Of a stretch of DNA of 64,000 nt, positions 7,483 through 16,644 are shown in pieces (positions within the stretch are counted from its first letter, which is position 1; the number at the start of each line of letters is the position of its first letter). The notes under the pieces were generated by a model, which searched no databases, was not told the origin of the DNA, and saw only the letters and a list, made by a program, of their open reading frames with translations. The DNA is from Aldehydirespirator sp965200005 (GTDB lineage Bacteria > Actinomycetota > Acidimicrobiia > Acidimicrobiales > Aldehydirespiratoraceae): assembly GCA_965200005.1 (NCBI GenBank), contig OZ241331.1, forward strand, positions 3,224,001 through 3,288,000, written 5' to 3'. The translations under genes and the position numbers were made by a program.

Positions 7483-8780
7483 ACCCCCACGGCAACGACC
7501 GCAACAATCAGCGTGAATGCTCCAGCAAGATCAAGCGAAGACGTGACCATAGGGATCCCGTAGGTGTCTGGATCCAGTCCGAAGCGAACCGCCGCAAGAG
7601 TCCCGTAATAGCAAACGATCACCACGAGCAAAGCAGCCATCGCACCACCGAGCACGGCCACCGCTACGAGCTCAGCGACGCCCGGCCCAGCATGACCCCA
7701 AAGCGATCCTGCAACTGCGGCGACCGCCCCGAGCAACGCAAACACCGGCACCGACAGCACATATCCCGTGACCAGGTCGCTTCGAGCCAGCCCCATGGGC
7801 ACCATCGACGGCTGAGCCAACCCCAGGTGCAACTTCGTTGAGAGCCGACTTGAAATGACTCCGCCCATCGCCCCAGCGGTGCTGAGGTAGCCGGGCAGCA
7901 ACACCAGCAGCACGGGAAAGGCGATGAAGTCATCGATTCGCTTCTCGATGGTGATCCCGGCCACTAAGTCAAGCAGTCCCGCCAACACCAGAACAGGCAC
8001 TGACTCCCGCATGATCCGGCGCAGGTCACGCTGGCGACTTCTTATGGCCCACACGGCACCGAGCACCCCCGACAACACTAAAGCCCAAGCCAGTACCGGC
8101 GTGAACACATCGAAGCCCGTTAGCTCGGCCGCAATTACTAGAGACGGCAGCGTGACCACGTCGCCGGTCGCTGTCACGAGCGGTGCAACCAAATTGTCGG
8201 GATCCCAGCCAAAGCGCACGGCGCCTGCTGTTGTGGCCAGCGTGATCGCCAGCACTACGACGGCCGCGATCAAGCACCCGAACGCCGAGATCACCACGAA
8301 GTCGGTGAGGCTCATGGTGGGCGTGACGTTGAATGCCAGCGCGGTCGCCTTGGCCATAACTGCTAGTGCCAGACCCAAGAGCAGGCTTAGAACGATCGAG
8401 GCGATCGTGTTCTGTACGACCACGGATTCCCTGCCGCGAGCGATGCCGAACGTGCCCGCGTGAATGGCAGTGCCGAGCCGGCTACCTACTGCCCCAAAGA
8501 TGTTGCCTTTGACAGCGATGGCAGCGGGCACAAGCAGCAGCAAACCTGGCAACTCTTCAAGTGTTTGGGTGATCGAAGCAAGGATGAGCCCTGCGACCAA
8601 GCTCGCAAGTGCGGCAAGCACTAGCGCTCCAAACGCACCGCGCGCCGCTAGCAGATCACTTGCCCAGCGAGATAGGAGACGCACGCTCGGCCTTCGAACG
8701 ACGGGCACCATCGCCACCAAGTCTGCTATTTCTAGGCGCCACTTCGCCTTCCGTGCCGATATACCGGGTAGCCATGACAC
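7476..8780 (-). CDS. MgtE-like divalent cation transporter (two membrane-domain repeats, no cytosolic domain)
   Basis: A strongly hydrophobic 434-residue protein with about ten membrane segments arranged as two homologous halves. Each half ends in the MgtE/SLC41 signature: FGWDPDNLVAPLVTATGDVVTLP in the first and FGLDPDTYGIPMVTSSLDLAG in the second. MgtE membrane domains conduct Mg2+ and related cations. The N-terminal cytosolic gating and CBS domains of bacterial MgtE are absent; the adjacent PhoU/TrkA-C protein probably fills the regulatory role. The frame begins at a GTG at 8780; an internal ATG at 8711 is an alternative that would avoid overlap with a possible divergent small gene. Substrate (Mg2+, Co2+ or other) not determinable. 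Confidence 0.82.
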   Translation of the reverse strand: MSWLPGISARKAKWRLEIADLVAMVPVVRRPSVRLLSRWASDLLAARGAFGALVLAALASLVAGLILASITQTLEELPGLLLLVPAAIAVKGNIFGAVGSRLGTAIHAGTFGIARGRESVVVQNTIASIVLSLLLGLALAVMAKATALAFNVTPTMSLTDFVVISAFGCLIAAVVVLAITLATTAGAVRFGWDPDNLVAPLVTATGDVVTLPSLVIAAELTGFDVFTPVLAWALVLSGVLGAVWAIRSRQRDLRRIMRESVPVLVLAGLLDLVAGITIEKRIDDFIAFPVLLVLLPGYLSTAGAMGGVISSRLSTKLHLGLAQPSMVPMGLARSDLVTGYVLSVPVFALLGAVAAVAGSLWGHAGPGVAELVAVAVLGGAMAALLVVIVCYYGTLAAVRFGLDPDTYGIPMVTSSLDLAGAFTLIVAVVAVGVA

Positions 8781-8920
8781 CTGAACCCGACACCGCTGCA
8801 GGGCCTATCGACTCTCGCCTAGACCGGTTGCTCTATTCGGGGGGCTCCTCAACCATCCTTAAGGCACTGCTGGTACTGGTGATCCTGCTATGGCTGTGTC
8901 GCAGAGCCCGCAGGCACTGA
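8774..8920 (+). CDS. possible 48-aa single-pass membrane peptide
   Basis: A small frame starting at ATG 8774: an acidic N-terminus (MTPEPDTAAGPIDSRLDRLLYSGG), one predicted membrane helix (about residues 28-42, ILKALLVLVILLWL) and a basic end (CRRARRH), so probably N-out/C-in. It overlaps the GTG start of the divergent transporter by 7 bp; if the transporter starts at 8711 there is no conflict. There is no ribosome-binding site and homology is not recognised. It may be a real small membrane protein or chance. Confidence 0.35.
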   Translation: MTPEPDTAAGPIDSRLDRLLYSGGSSTILKALLVLVILLWLCRRARRH

Positions 8921-8933
8921 GCGCCTACTAGCT

Positions 8934-9842
8934 CTAGCTAGCGAGGCGCAACAGTGATGCCTCTTCAGCGGTTCGCAACGCCACCCTTCGCTCCACTTCG
9001 ACCCGGCCCTCATCACAGTGAGATGCGAACGCGCAGTATTCGCACAATGGACCGGTTCTTGGCGCGAAAGTGTCGTTTGCGCAGGACTCGGCAATGTTGT
9101 CCCAAGTCTCTGAGAACTGATCAACTGCGCCGTTGATTTCGCTTGCCGTGACGTGCGTCGAGACAATCCGCTGACCCAGATACAACAATTGCGCTCGAAC
9201 CGGTAGTTCGCCTCGAGACTCAGCCACAGCTGCCGCATACAACAGCACCTGCTGTAAGCGTGCTGACGCATAGTACGCAGACGGGGCCCGACCGGACTTG
9301 TAATCAGTGACAACTAGCCCATCTGCAGCTCGATCGAGCCGATCAACCACACCACGAAACGGCACAGCCCGCAGCGTCGCCGTGAGATGCTCTTCAGTCG
9401 ACTCGACACACACATCAGTCGGGTCTTCCAGATTCCACAGACCGTCAATCGCACGCCAGGCTCGTATCCGAAACTCGAGACCCTCCTTCGGCGAGAGTTG
9501 CAGATCCCGGTACTCCTCACACTCCTCCATCTCTGGCCAGATTGAGCGGGCAAGGTGACGGGCTTGGCTCTTGGTGCGCCGGATCTCGACCTGCTGCATC
9601 AGCAGTTCGAGCACCCGATGAGCAAAGGTTCCCACGAGTGCGTCGATGCCGGGAGGATCGTCGAGACGCTCGATGTAGCGAAAGCGCCACCGGCGCGGGC
9701 ACTGCTCATAGGTCGAAGCTCCCGAGGGCGACAGGCTTGACGGTGGGATGGGACGCCCGTCTGCATCGATGCGCTTTGCGCCTTCAGCACTGTCGCCGTT
9801 GTGGGTCTGGTGAGCGTCGCTCACTACAAGCTCGATCTGCAT
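8934..9842 (-). CDS. RecB-like PD-(D/E)XK nuclease with probable Fe-S cluster
   Basis: A 302-residue stand-alone RecB/Cas4-type nuclease. The core has GTFAHRVLE (about 72-80), GVVDRLDRAADGLVVTDYKSGR (metal-binding Asp and the D-Y-K active-site strand) and LQQVLLYA. Cys48 in STYEQCPRRWRFRY plus the C-terminal cluster C..C.....C (TGPLCEYCAFASHC) are arranged like the Fe-S staple of AddB and Cas4 nucleases. Expected role is DNA end processing in repair. No helicase partner lies beside it. The ATG at 9842 starts the protein; upstream DNA to the topoisomerase gene (9843-9974) shows no gene. Confidence 0.83.
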   Translation of the reverse strand: MQIELVVSDAHQTHNGDSAEGAKRIDADGRPIPPSSLSPSGASTYEQCPRRWRFRYIERLDDPPGIDALVGTFAHRVLELLMQQVEIRRTKSQARHLARSIWPEMEECEEYRDLQLSPKEGLEFRIRAWRAIDGLWNLEDPTDVCVESTEEHLTATLRAVPFRGVVDRLDRAADGLVVTDYKSGRAPSAYYASARLQQVLLYAAAVAESRGELPVRAQLLYLGQRIVSTHVTASEINGAVDQFSETWDNIAESCANDTFAPRTGPLCEYCAFASHCDEGRVEVERRVALRTAEEASLLRLAS

Positions 9843-9974
9843 GCGAATACTTCTAGCCCATCAGTGTGACACGGCCGGTGATTGTCTGTGGATAACCGCC
9901 GTTGGGACGCGGCGGTGGATCACTCGGCGAAGTTGCCGACAGTGCACTGCGAATTGACTGACCGAACCCTGCAT

Positions 9975-12140
9975 CTAGATATCAAGCGTCGCTTCGTCTA
10001 CGAGGGACGAGTGACGCACCAGATACTCGCGACGACGTGACACGTCACCACCCATCAATACCTCAAACATTGTCGCCGCGGCTTCAGCGGCAGCTGCATC
10101 AGCCATTGTCAGACGCCTCAACGTACGGGTCTTGGGATCAAGTGCGCAGTGGCGCAGTTCGCTGGTGTTCATCTCACCGAGTCCCTTGAAGCGTTGCCAG
10201 CGGATACTTGACGGTTTGCGCCGACCCCGGCACAACGTGGCGGTAATCCGGTCACGTTCGTCTTCAGAGAACGCCCGATAAGTCTTGTCTGCCACCCGAG
10301 CGGTGAATAGAGGCGGTTGTGCGGCATAAACGCGACCTTGTTCAAGCATCGGTCTCATGTAGCGATGGATCAATGTGAGCAACAGGCAGCGAATGTGGCT
10401 GCCGTCAACATCGGCGTCACAAAGGATCACGATGCGCCCATATCGGGCCGCGGAAGCGTCGAAGTCACGTCCAACTCCAGCACCCAATGCAGTAAAGATC
10501 GCTTGCGCTTCGGCGTTGTCAATTACTTGGGTAGCACGGGCCTTAGCGGCGTTAACGATCTTGCCGCGCAGTGGCAAGATGGCCATGAAGCGTGAGTCCC
10601 TGCCCCGTTTAGCGGGCCCTGCAGCTGAGTCTCCCTCAACAAGAACTAGTTCAGCGTCAGGCCCATGAACCCGGCAGTCAGCCAGCTTGGGTGGCATACT
10701 CATCGAACCGAAGCGCGCTGCTTTGCGCCGGTTAGCAAGCATCTGTTTGGACATCACCCGGTCTGCCACCGCGGTGGTCAACTTGTCCGAGAGTGCCTTG
10801 ACTTGAGTTCTCGGCCCACCGCCAACCTCAAACCAGGCCTTCAGTTGCTCATAAGTGATTCGTGCGACAATGCCCTCAACGGCGGGCGTTCCTAGCTCTT
10901 GTTTGGTCTGACCACGGAACTGCGGCTCAGCAAAGGTCACCTTGACGGCTGCAACAAGACCTTCACGAACATCGTCCTTAGTTGCGCTAATGCGGCGAGA
11001 CTTGGCGCGACGGGCAAGACTTGCAAGTTTGCGGTTGTCCTTCAGCAATACGTTATTGATGACTCTGGTTAGGGATCTGTCGAACCCTGAGAGATGTGTT
11101 CCTCCTACGGGAGTTGGAATTGTATTGACAAACGACATGACATCGCTGTCATATCCCGATGTCCAGCGCATAGCTATGTCGACGCGACACTCACGTTCAA
11201 CATCGGTGATCTTGCCATGAACAGGCACACGTTCACTGAAAGTTTCTAGGGCACTAACTGCGATTACTGATGTCACCTGGTCGCCATTTGAGCGCTCCTT
11301 GACTAAATCAGCCAGACCACCACGACTGATGAATTCAAAAGTCTCAGCGGTCTCGGGGACCTCGGTAGCGGTACCGGCAATGACTCGCTTGTCTTGAAGA
11401 GTTACCCTCATCCCGGGTACCAGGAAACAGGATTCCCTCAATCGTCTACGCACATCGCTCGCATCAATGTGCGCATCCGGGTGGAACAACTCAGAATCAG
11501 GCCAGAAGCGGACCCGTGTGCCTGTAAGTCGTGTGCGCTTGCGAGAGACACGCAGCTTGCTCCCTGGCTTGAACTGCTGTCCAGAAAACAGACCTGGTTT
11601 TTGTGCCTTGAAGTGGAGTTCGTGGAGCTTGCCTTCCCTTAGTACCTCAACCTCTACACGCTCAGACAGTGCATTGACTACAGCAGCTCCTACACCGTGT
11701 AACCCACCTGAGACCTTGTAGGCACTGTCATTGAACTTGCCACCAGCATGCAACTCGGTAAAGACGACCTCGAGAGCGGAAACATCGCGGCTCGGGTGAA
11801 TACCAACAGGAATGCCACGCCCGTCGTCTACTACTTCTACGCAACCATCGGCATGCAGGATCACGTCTACACGTGAAGCAAACCCAGCTGCTGCCTCATC
11901 TACAGCATTGTCGATGATCTCCCAAACCAGATGCATCAAGCCATCCGAGCCAGTCCCACCAACATACATCGCCGGCCGTTTGCGAACGGCCTCAAGACCT
12001 TCGAGTGTCTCTATCGACTCAGCGCTGTATGCCTTGAATGCATCTCCGCCTGTTCTGGCCGCTCCGTTTCCGTTTGCACGTACCGACAAACCTGGAGACT
12101 GCAACGACACTGTGGGGTCTGCTGTACTGCGTTTACTCAT
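9975..12140 (-). CDS. parE: type IIA DNA topoisomerase subunit B (GyrB/ParE)
   Basis: A protein of about 721 residues with the full GyrB/ParE layout: GHKL ATPase (IIDNAVDEA, DDGRGIPVG, GGLHGVGAAVVNALS), transducer, TOPRIM (VEGDSAAG and the magnesium DADVDG) and the C-terminal RFKGLGEMN. It supplies ATP-driven strand passage with the adjacent A subunit. The organisation A-then-B, the unusual N-terminal 40 residues and lack of nearby dnaA/recF suggest a topoisomerase IV-like or second gyrase pair rather than the canonical gyrBA locus; this is inference and needs a tree. A GTG at 12146 and ATG at 12140 are both possible starts; the ATG is taken. The gap to the A gene is about 60 nt. Confidence 0.9.
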   Translation of the reverse strand: MSKRSTADPTVSLQSPGLSVRANGNGAARTGGDAFKAYSAESIETLEGLEAVRKRPAMYVGGTGSDGLMHLVWEIIDNAVDEAAAGFASRVDVILHADGCVEVVDDGRGIPVGIHPSRDVSALEVVFTELHAGGKFNDSAYKVSGGLHGVGAAVVNALSERVEVEVLREGKLHELHFKAQKPGLFSGQQFKPGSKLRVSRKRTRLTGTRVRFWPDSELFHPDAHIDASDVRRRLRESCFLVPGMRVTLQDKRVIAGTATEVPETAETFEFISRGGLADLVKERSNGDQVTSVIAVSALETFSERVPVHGKITDVERECRVDIAMRWTSGYDSDVMSFVNTIPTPVGGTHLSGFDRSLTRVINNVLLKDNRKLASLARRAKSRRISATKDDVREGLVAAVKVTFAEPQFRGQTKQELGTPAVEGIVARITYEQLKAWFEVGGGPRTQVKALSDKLTTAVADRVMSKQMLANRRKAARFGSMSMPPKLADCRVHGPDAELVLVEGDSAAGPAKRGRDSRFMAILPLRGKIVNAAKARATQVIDNAEAQAIFTALGAGVGRDFDASAARYGRIVILCDADVDGSHIRCLLLTLIHRYMRPMLEQGRVYAAQPPLFTARVADKTYRAFSEDERDRITATLCRGRRKPSSIRWQRFKGLGEMNTSELRHCALDPKTRTLRRLTMADAAAAEAAATMFEVLMGGDVSRRREYLVRHSSLVDEATLDI

Positions 12141-12201
12141 AGGCACTCACGCTGTTTGTTCATCGGTGCCTCACAGTCCATCGCACATCGTATGAATGCC
12201 A

Positions 12202-14730
12202 CTAGAGCCACTGCCACCGAGCCGGTGCCAGCGCATGAATCCGCCTGTCGCCCGGCGTAGCAGCCCGGTATCGGGGTGTCGGATTCTCGCGCACAACTAC
12301 CGGTTGAGGATCGATCAAGTGAGGCTTATCTTCACGCCCTCTAAGTACCAGTAGCGGTGTATCTGCACCAACTGTTGCGAGCACAACTACATCGCCCTCG
12401 GCAAGTCTCGCTACTAGCACACCCTGACCCCCGCGCCCCCGTGCAGGAATCTCGCTGCAGTTGGTGGACTTGAGCCCACCCGAAGCTGTCGCCTGCAGCA
12501 ACACCGAAGAGTCATCGACAACACCAGCGCCAATGACACAGGCATCAGATACGAGCTTCATCCCGACCACTGCAGCTCTGTTCAAGTTGTGTAGCCGGAT
12601 CACGCTTGAACTCATCCGCATCGCCCGACCGTCACTTGCGGCAATCACAAACTCAGCACCCTCGGAAGGCACCCCCAACGCTGCAACAAGTTGTTGATCT
12701 TCTTCCAGAGGCAACAGCTGTGAACCCGCGGAAACATCAAGCAGCGTCGCGACTTCGATTCGTTTAACTGCACCCTCCGAAGTAACAAGAACTGCACTGT
12801 CTGAATCACTGGAATCTGCAGATTGGGAAGGGGAAAGAGAGCTAAACAACCCAACTAACTGCTCCGGTGGCTCCAACTCAAAGACACCAGCAGCCTTAGC
12901 TCCCCGGATCCTGTTTGTTGCCCGAGTCAACTCACCTGCGCTCATCGAAAAACAGCGACCTGCCGACGTAACAGCGGCCACCATTGATGCGGTAGAGGAT
13001 TCAGTTCTGGCAGCAATGAGATCGTGTCGTCCCAAAACCGAGCGGCGAGTTCCACCAGTGGGCATCCTCCCGATGTTTCCCGTGGTTGAGAGCGTCACTA
13101 TGCAAGCTTCATCGGGCTGGCTTGTCGCAGAAGACGGTGCCCCCGCCGGGCTGTCACCACCATCCGCTCGCATTGTGATGCGCCGTCCGCCATTTGCCGA
13201 AGGATCAAGGATTTCGGCTCGTCGCGCGTCGGCATGCTCCTTAACCAGACGGCGGAGTTCCCGCCGCAAGATGTTGCGCTGCTTGCGTTCGCTGGCAAGT
13301 ACACCACGATGTTCGTCAATCTCTGCGCGCAACTCTGTTGCTTCGGTCGCGAGCTTCTTGCCTTCTAGCGCCGTGAGGCGTCGCAGCGCCATGTCCAGGA
13401 TGTGTCTGGCCTGACGCTCGGAGAGATCGAAGCGGGTCATTAGTGCCGACCGAGCCGCCCGGGCGTCACGTGAACCCCGAAGCATTGCCACTACTTCGTC
13501 GATGTTGTCAAGTGCGACGAGCAGACCCTCAACCACTTCCAAGCGCTTCTCGGCACGCAACACCCGATGGCGAGTACGGCGAACGATGACCTCGAGCCGG
13601 TGCGCCACAAAGTGTTCACACAGGTCACGCAAACCGACCGTCGACGGCACACCATCTACGAGCACCACGTTGTTAACGCTCAGGTTCTCTTCGAGGGGCG
13701 TCAGGCGGAACAGGTCGACGAGCGCAGTCCCAGCATCAACATCTAGCTTCAGGTCGATCTGCAAACGCAGACCATCCACACCCGACAGATCCACCACACC
13801 CGCCACGTTGGGCAGCCGACCGGCAGCCGCAAGGCTTGAGATCTTGGAGACGACACGCTCGGGGCCGACCAGGTGTGGCAACTCGGTGACGACGATGGCT
13901 TGGCGTCGTGGCGTCAGTTGCCTTACGGCAGTGCGTGCCCGAACCCGCACCGAGCCGCGGCCCGTTTCATAAGCACGCCGCAACGCCTCGTCGACAACCA
14001 CGATCCCACCTGAAGCAAAGTCGGGGCCGGGAACCACCTTCATTAGCTCATCAGTTGTGGGACGGCGTTTGCCCCTTGACGGGTACGACTTCAGCACCAA
14101 CTCAATGGCTGCGGCGACCTCACCAAGATTGTGGGGCAGCATCGACGTAGCCATGCCCACGGCAATGCCCGAAATGCCGTTGACCAGCAAGTTAGGCAAC
14201 GCGGCTGGCAGTACCACCGGCTCGGTGTCCTCACCGTCATATGTGGGCCGGAAGTCAACCGTGTCCTCATCGAGTTCGCCGACCATCTCCATCGCAGCGG
14301 TCGTGAGGCGGCACTCGGTGTAGCGGGCGGCTGCTGGGGGATCGTCGAGGCTGCCGAAATTGCCCTGCGGATCGACCATCGGGATCATGCGACTAAACGT
14401 CTGACCCATCCGCACCAGGGCGTCGTATATGGCTGCGTCGCCATGTGGGTGGTAGCGGCCCATGGTGTCGCCCACGATGCGAGCGCACTTGCGGTAAGGC
14501 GTGCCCGGCCGAACCCCCATCTGCAGCATTGACCACAACACCCGGCGCTGCACCGGCTTGAGCCCGTCACGTACATCAGGTATGGCTCGGGAGGTGATTA
14601 CCGACAGGGCGTACGCCAGGAACGAGTCGCTCATCTCCTCAGCAACGGGCACCTCATCGACGCGGCGCGCCTTCACAGGATCGAAAGACGCGGGAATTAG
14701 CTGCTGCTGTGGTGACAAGGTGCTCTCCAT
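12202..14730 (-). CDS. parC: type IIA DNA topoisomerase subunit A (GyrA/ParC)
   Basis: An 842-residue subunit with the breakage-reunion domain: RAIPDVRDGLKPVQRRVLW, HPHGDAAIYD (94-103) and the catalytic Tyr at about 137 in AARYTEC, then a C-terminal beta-pinwheel. The pinwheel has only a loose match to the GyrA box (RGRGGQGV near the end), which favours a topoisomerase IV-type function; this is inference. The position equal to E. coli GyrA Ser83 is Ala, as in mycobacteria, which usually means lower fluoroquinolone sensitivity. The frame is open back to a TTG at 14781, but the ATG at 14730 is chosen because the extra region contains a 14-bp palindrome and looks like promoter DNA. Confidence 0.9.
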   Translation of the reverse strand: MESTLSPQQQLIPASFDPVKARRVDEVPVAEEMSDSFLAYALSVITSRAIPDVRDGLKPVQRRVLWSMLQMGVRPGTPYRKCARIVGDTMGRYHPHGDAAIYDALVRMGQTFSRMIPMVDPQGNFGSLDDPPAAARYTECRLTTAAMEMVGELDEDTVDFRPTYDGEDTEPVVLPAALPNLLVNGISGIAVGMATSMLPHNLGEVAAAIELVLKSYPSRGKRRPTTDELMKVVPGPDFASGGIVVVDEALRRAYETGRGSVRVRARTAVRQLTPRRQAIVVTELPHLVGPERVVSKISSLAAAGRLPNVAGVVDLSGVDGLRLQIDLKLDVDAGTALVDLFRLTPLEENLSVNNVVLVDGVPSTVGLRDLCEHFVAHRLEVIVRRTRHRVLRAEKRLEVVEGLLVALDNIDEVVAMLRGSRDARAARSALMTRFDLSERQARHILDMALRRLTALEGKKLATEATELRAEIDEHRGVLASERKQRNILRRELRRLVKEHADARRAEILDPSANGGRRITMRADGGDSPAGAPSSATSQPDEACIVTLSTTGNIGRMPTGGTRRSVLGRHDLIAARTESSTASMVAAVTSAGRCFSMSAGELTRATNRIRGAKAAGVFELEPPEQLVGLFSSLSPSQSADSSDSDSAVLVTSEGAVKRIEVATLLDVSAGSQLLPLEEDQQLVAALGVPSEGAEFVIAASDGRAMRMSSSVIRLHNLNRAAVVGMKLVSDACVIGAGVVDDSSVLLQATASGGLKSTNCSEIPARGRGGQGVLVARLAEGDVVVLATVGADTPLLVLRGREDKPHLIDPQPVVVRENPTPRYRAATPGDRRIHALAPARWQWL

Positions 14731-14772
14731 AGCGCTTGCGGTGCGGCGATGCGCGAGTGCGGCTCGGGGCTG

Positions 14773-14786
14773 CCGTTTCAAAACGG
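14773..14786. promoter_or_regulatory. candidate palindromic operator upstream of the topoisomerase operon
   Basis: CCGTTTCAAAACGG is an inverted repeat with 6-bp arms and a 2-bp centre, in the divergent region between the topoisomerase operon (ATG 14730, minus strand) and the NTF2-like gene (ATG 14948). It sits 43-56 nt before the topoisomerase A start, where a regulator could act. No factor is known to me for this site. Confidence 0.4.
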
Positions 14787-14935
14787 TAGTCCGCGGCGCT
14801 ACTCACGCCGGACAGGGTCAAACTGTCGGACTGTTGAGGCTGCTAAGGCGAGGCTCCCCGACTCTGCTAGCTGCCAGTCATCTCAGACGCCCCCGTACCA
14901 CCGGACGGACGACGGTGATGTCGTATGCGGCTGCC

Positions 14936-14941
14936 TATCGT
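14936..14941 (+). promoter_or_regulatory. -10 element of a leaderless promoter (TATCGT)
   Basis: TATCGT matches TANNNT and is followed by 6 nt (GATGCG) and the ATG at 14948. This spacing implies a leaderless transcript and decides the start between ATG 14918 and ATG 14948. Confidence 0.5.
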
Positions 14942-14947
14942 GATGCG

Positions 14948-15385
14948 ATGAACTTGCAAGAGCTGAGCGATCGAGCCGAGATTAGCGACCTGCTGGCTCG
15001 TTACGCCCGAGCCGTTGATCGTCAGGACTGGAAGCTATACCGCAGCCTGTTCACCGCCGATGCGCAGATCGACTACACCTCCGTCGGCGGGGTCGCGGGC
15101 GGCGTTGAAGAGGTTGTGGCTTTTTTGGCCGGAGCCATGTCCATGTTTGAGAGCATCCAACACCTGATCTCAAACGTCGAGATTGAGATTGAAGGCGACA
15201 CCGCCAGCGTTACGGCAATGGTGTACAACCCACTCAAGCTGCCAGGGAGCCCGGTGTGGGCGACCGGTGGCTGGTATCACCACAAACTGGTGCGTACTAG
15301 CGACGGCTGGCGCAGCCGCTCACTGGTTGAGGAAGCAAGCTGGTTTGACGGAGTGCCTGAGCCGCCCAAACCTGCGGATGACTGA
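14948..15385 (+). CDS. SnoaL/NTF2-like fold protein
   Basis: A 145-residue NTF2-like domain of the SnoaL type. The N-terminal ELSDRAEISDLLARYARAVDRQDWKLYRSLFTADAQIDYTSVGG is the standard helix-helix-strand opening of these alpha+beta cone enzymes, and the C-terminal HHKLVRTSDGWRSRSLVEE is the closing sheet. Members include ketosteroid isomerases, polyketide cyclases and dehydratases, but many have no assigned reaction. It is followed after 8 nt by a CoA-transferase gene, so the two are probably an operon; with steroid genes elsewhere in the window a lipid or steroid substrate is conceivable but unproven. The ATG at 14948 is supported by the leaderless promoter. Confidence 0.78.
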   Translation: MNLQELSDRAEISDLLARYARAVDRQDWKLYRSLFTADAQIDYTSVGGVAGGVEEVVAFLAGAMSMFESIQHLISNVEIEIEGDTASVTAMVYNPLKLPGSPVWATGGWYHHKLVRTSDGWRSRSLVEEASWFDGVPEPPKPADD

Positions 15386-15393
15386 TCAGTCAG

Positions 15394-16644
15394 TTGACTC
15401 GGCCCTTACCTAAGGCCGTGACCCAAGCTGAGGCGGCTGCGGCGACACCGAAACGGAGCGGGCCGATGCAGGGCATCCGCATCGTGGAGATGAGCGTCGC
15501 GGTCACTGGCCCCCTAGCTGTGGCCATGCTTGTAGATCAAGGCGCAGAGGCCATCAAGATCGAACCGCCCGCTAGCGGCGATCAGGGTCGCTACCTCGGA
15601 GTTGTCGGTGGCAGCGTTTCGAGCTTGTTTCAGGTGTGCAACCGGGGCAAACGGTCAGTTGCTTTGGACTGCCGAGACCCCAGGGGGCGCAAAGCGATCT
15701 TCGAGTTGTGTGCCGATGCTGACGTGTTCGTGCAGAACATGCGCCCCGGTGTGATCGACCGACTAGGGCTTGGATACGAAGTCGTGTCCGAGCAGAACCC
15801 AGGCATCGTCTATGCCTCCTTGTCGGGCTTCGGGCCCGATGGCCCGTATTCGCACCGCCGTGTCTATGACTCTGTGATCCAAGCAGAGTCGGGGCTCGTG
15901 GCCAGCCAGACCAGCATCCGTGATGTTCGGCCCCGCTTCTTGCGTCAAGCCATTTGTGACAAGGTCACCGCCTACACAGCTGCCCAAGCCATAACCGCAG
16001 CGCTGTTCGCACGGGAGCGGGGAGCTTCGGGCCAGCACATTGAACTTTCCATGCTTGACGCGTCGGTCGCCTTCTTGTTTGCGGACTCCGCTGCCCACGA
16101 GATCGTCCCTGACAACAACCAGCGTCACCTGCCACAGTCGTTCCTTGCCCGCCAGAAAGCAATCGCATTTGCTGACGGGCACGCAGTAGTTGCAGCGGTT
16201 ACGGACGCGGAGTTTCACGGCATGGCTCGCGCCTTTGATGTGGACACTTCCGACCCTCGCGTTGCCACGATTGCTGACCGTGCCCGTAATCGCGACCAAG
16301 CTCGCCAGATCTTCCGCGACGTGCATGCCGCCGCTGCAAAGATGCCCATCACCGAGGCTGTGAAGCGCCTAGACGACAACCGGGTTCCCTTTGGTGTGGT
16401 GTCAGACGTTTCAGAAGTTGCCAACGACGCTCAGGTGCAACACAACGAGTTGTTCTTTGAACATGAGCATCCCGATTTGGGCAGGGTCCGCCAGCCACGC
16501 CCGCCGGCACGCTTCTCTGAGACTCCCACCGCTTGGAGCGAGCCATCGGCCCCTGCGTTAGGACAGCACACCGCCGAGGTACTCGCCGAGATCGGTTGGG
16601 CCGATCGCATAGGCGAACTCAGAGCAGATGGCGTGATCAGATGA
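15394..16644 (+). CDS. CaiB/BaiF family (class III) CoA-transferase
   Basis: About 416 residues of a class III CoA-transferase, which moves CoA between carboxylic acids through an Asp-bound intermediate. Recognisable parts are GIRIVEMSVAVTGPLAVAMLVDQGAEAIKIEPP, the KRSVALDCRDPRGRKAIFELCADADVFVQNMRPGVIDRLGLGYE block, and the YDSVIQAESGL segment around the catalytic Asp. Donor and acceptor acids are unknown; homologues act in carnitine, bile acid, oxalate and alpha-methylacyl (racemase) pathways. A TTG at 15394 opens the frame; GTG 15418 and ATG 15466 are alternatives, the conserved part beginning near 15466. The stop overlaps the next start (ATGA at 16641). Confidence 0.85.
   Translation: MTRPLPKAVTQAEAAAATPKRSGPMQGIRIVEMSVAVTGPLAVAMLVDQGAEAIKIEPPASGDQGRYLGVVGGSVSSLFQVCNRGKRSVALDCRDPRGRKAIFELCADADVFVQNMRPGVIDRLGLGYEVVSEQNPGIVYASLSGFGPDGPYSHRRVYDSVIQAESGLVASQTSIRDVRPRFLRQAICDKVTAYTAAQAITAALFARERGASGQHIELSMLDASVAFLFADSAAHEIVPDNNQRHLPQSFLARQKAIAFADGHAVVAAVTDAEFHGMARAFDVDTSDPRVATIADRARNRDQARQIFRDVHAAAAKMPITEAVKRLDDNRVPFGVVSDVSEVANDAQVQHNELFFEHEHPDLGRVRQPRPPARFSETPTAWSEPSAPALGQHTAEVLAEIGWADRIGELRADGVIR

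Noticed and set aside
7924..8463. Plus-strand 179-codon frame
   Set aside because: Lies wholly opposite the MgtE-like gene, Ser/Thr-rich, no domain; mirror of a hydrophobic protein.
13016..13972. Plus-strand frames (132 and 156 codons) within the topoisomerase A gene
   Set aside because: Antisense shadows, Arg/Ser-rich without motifs.
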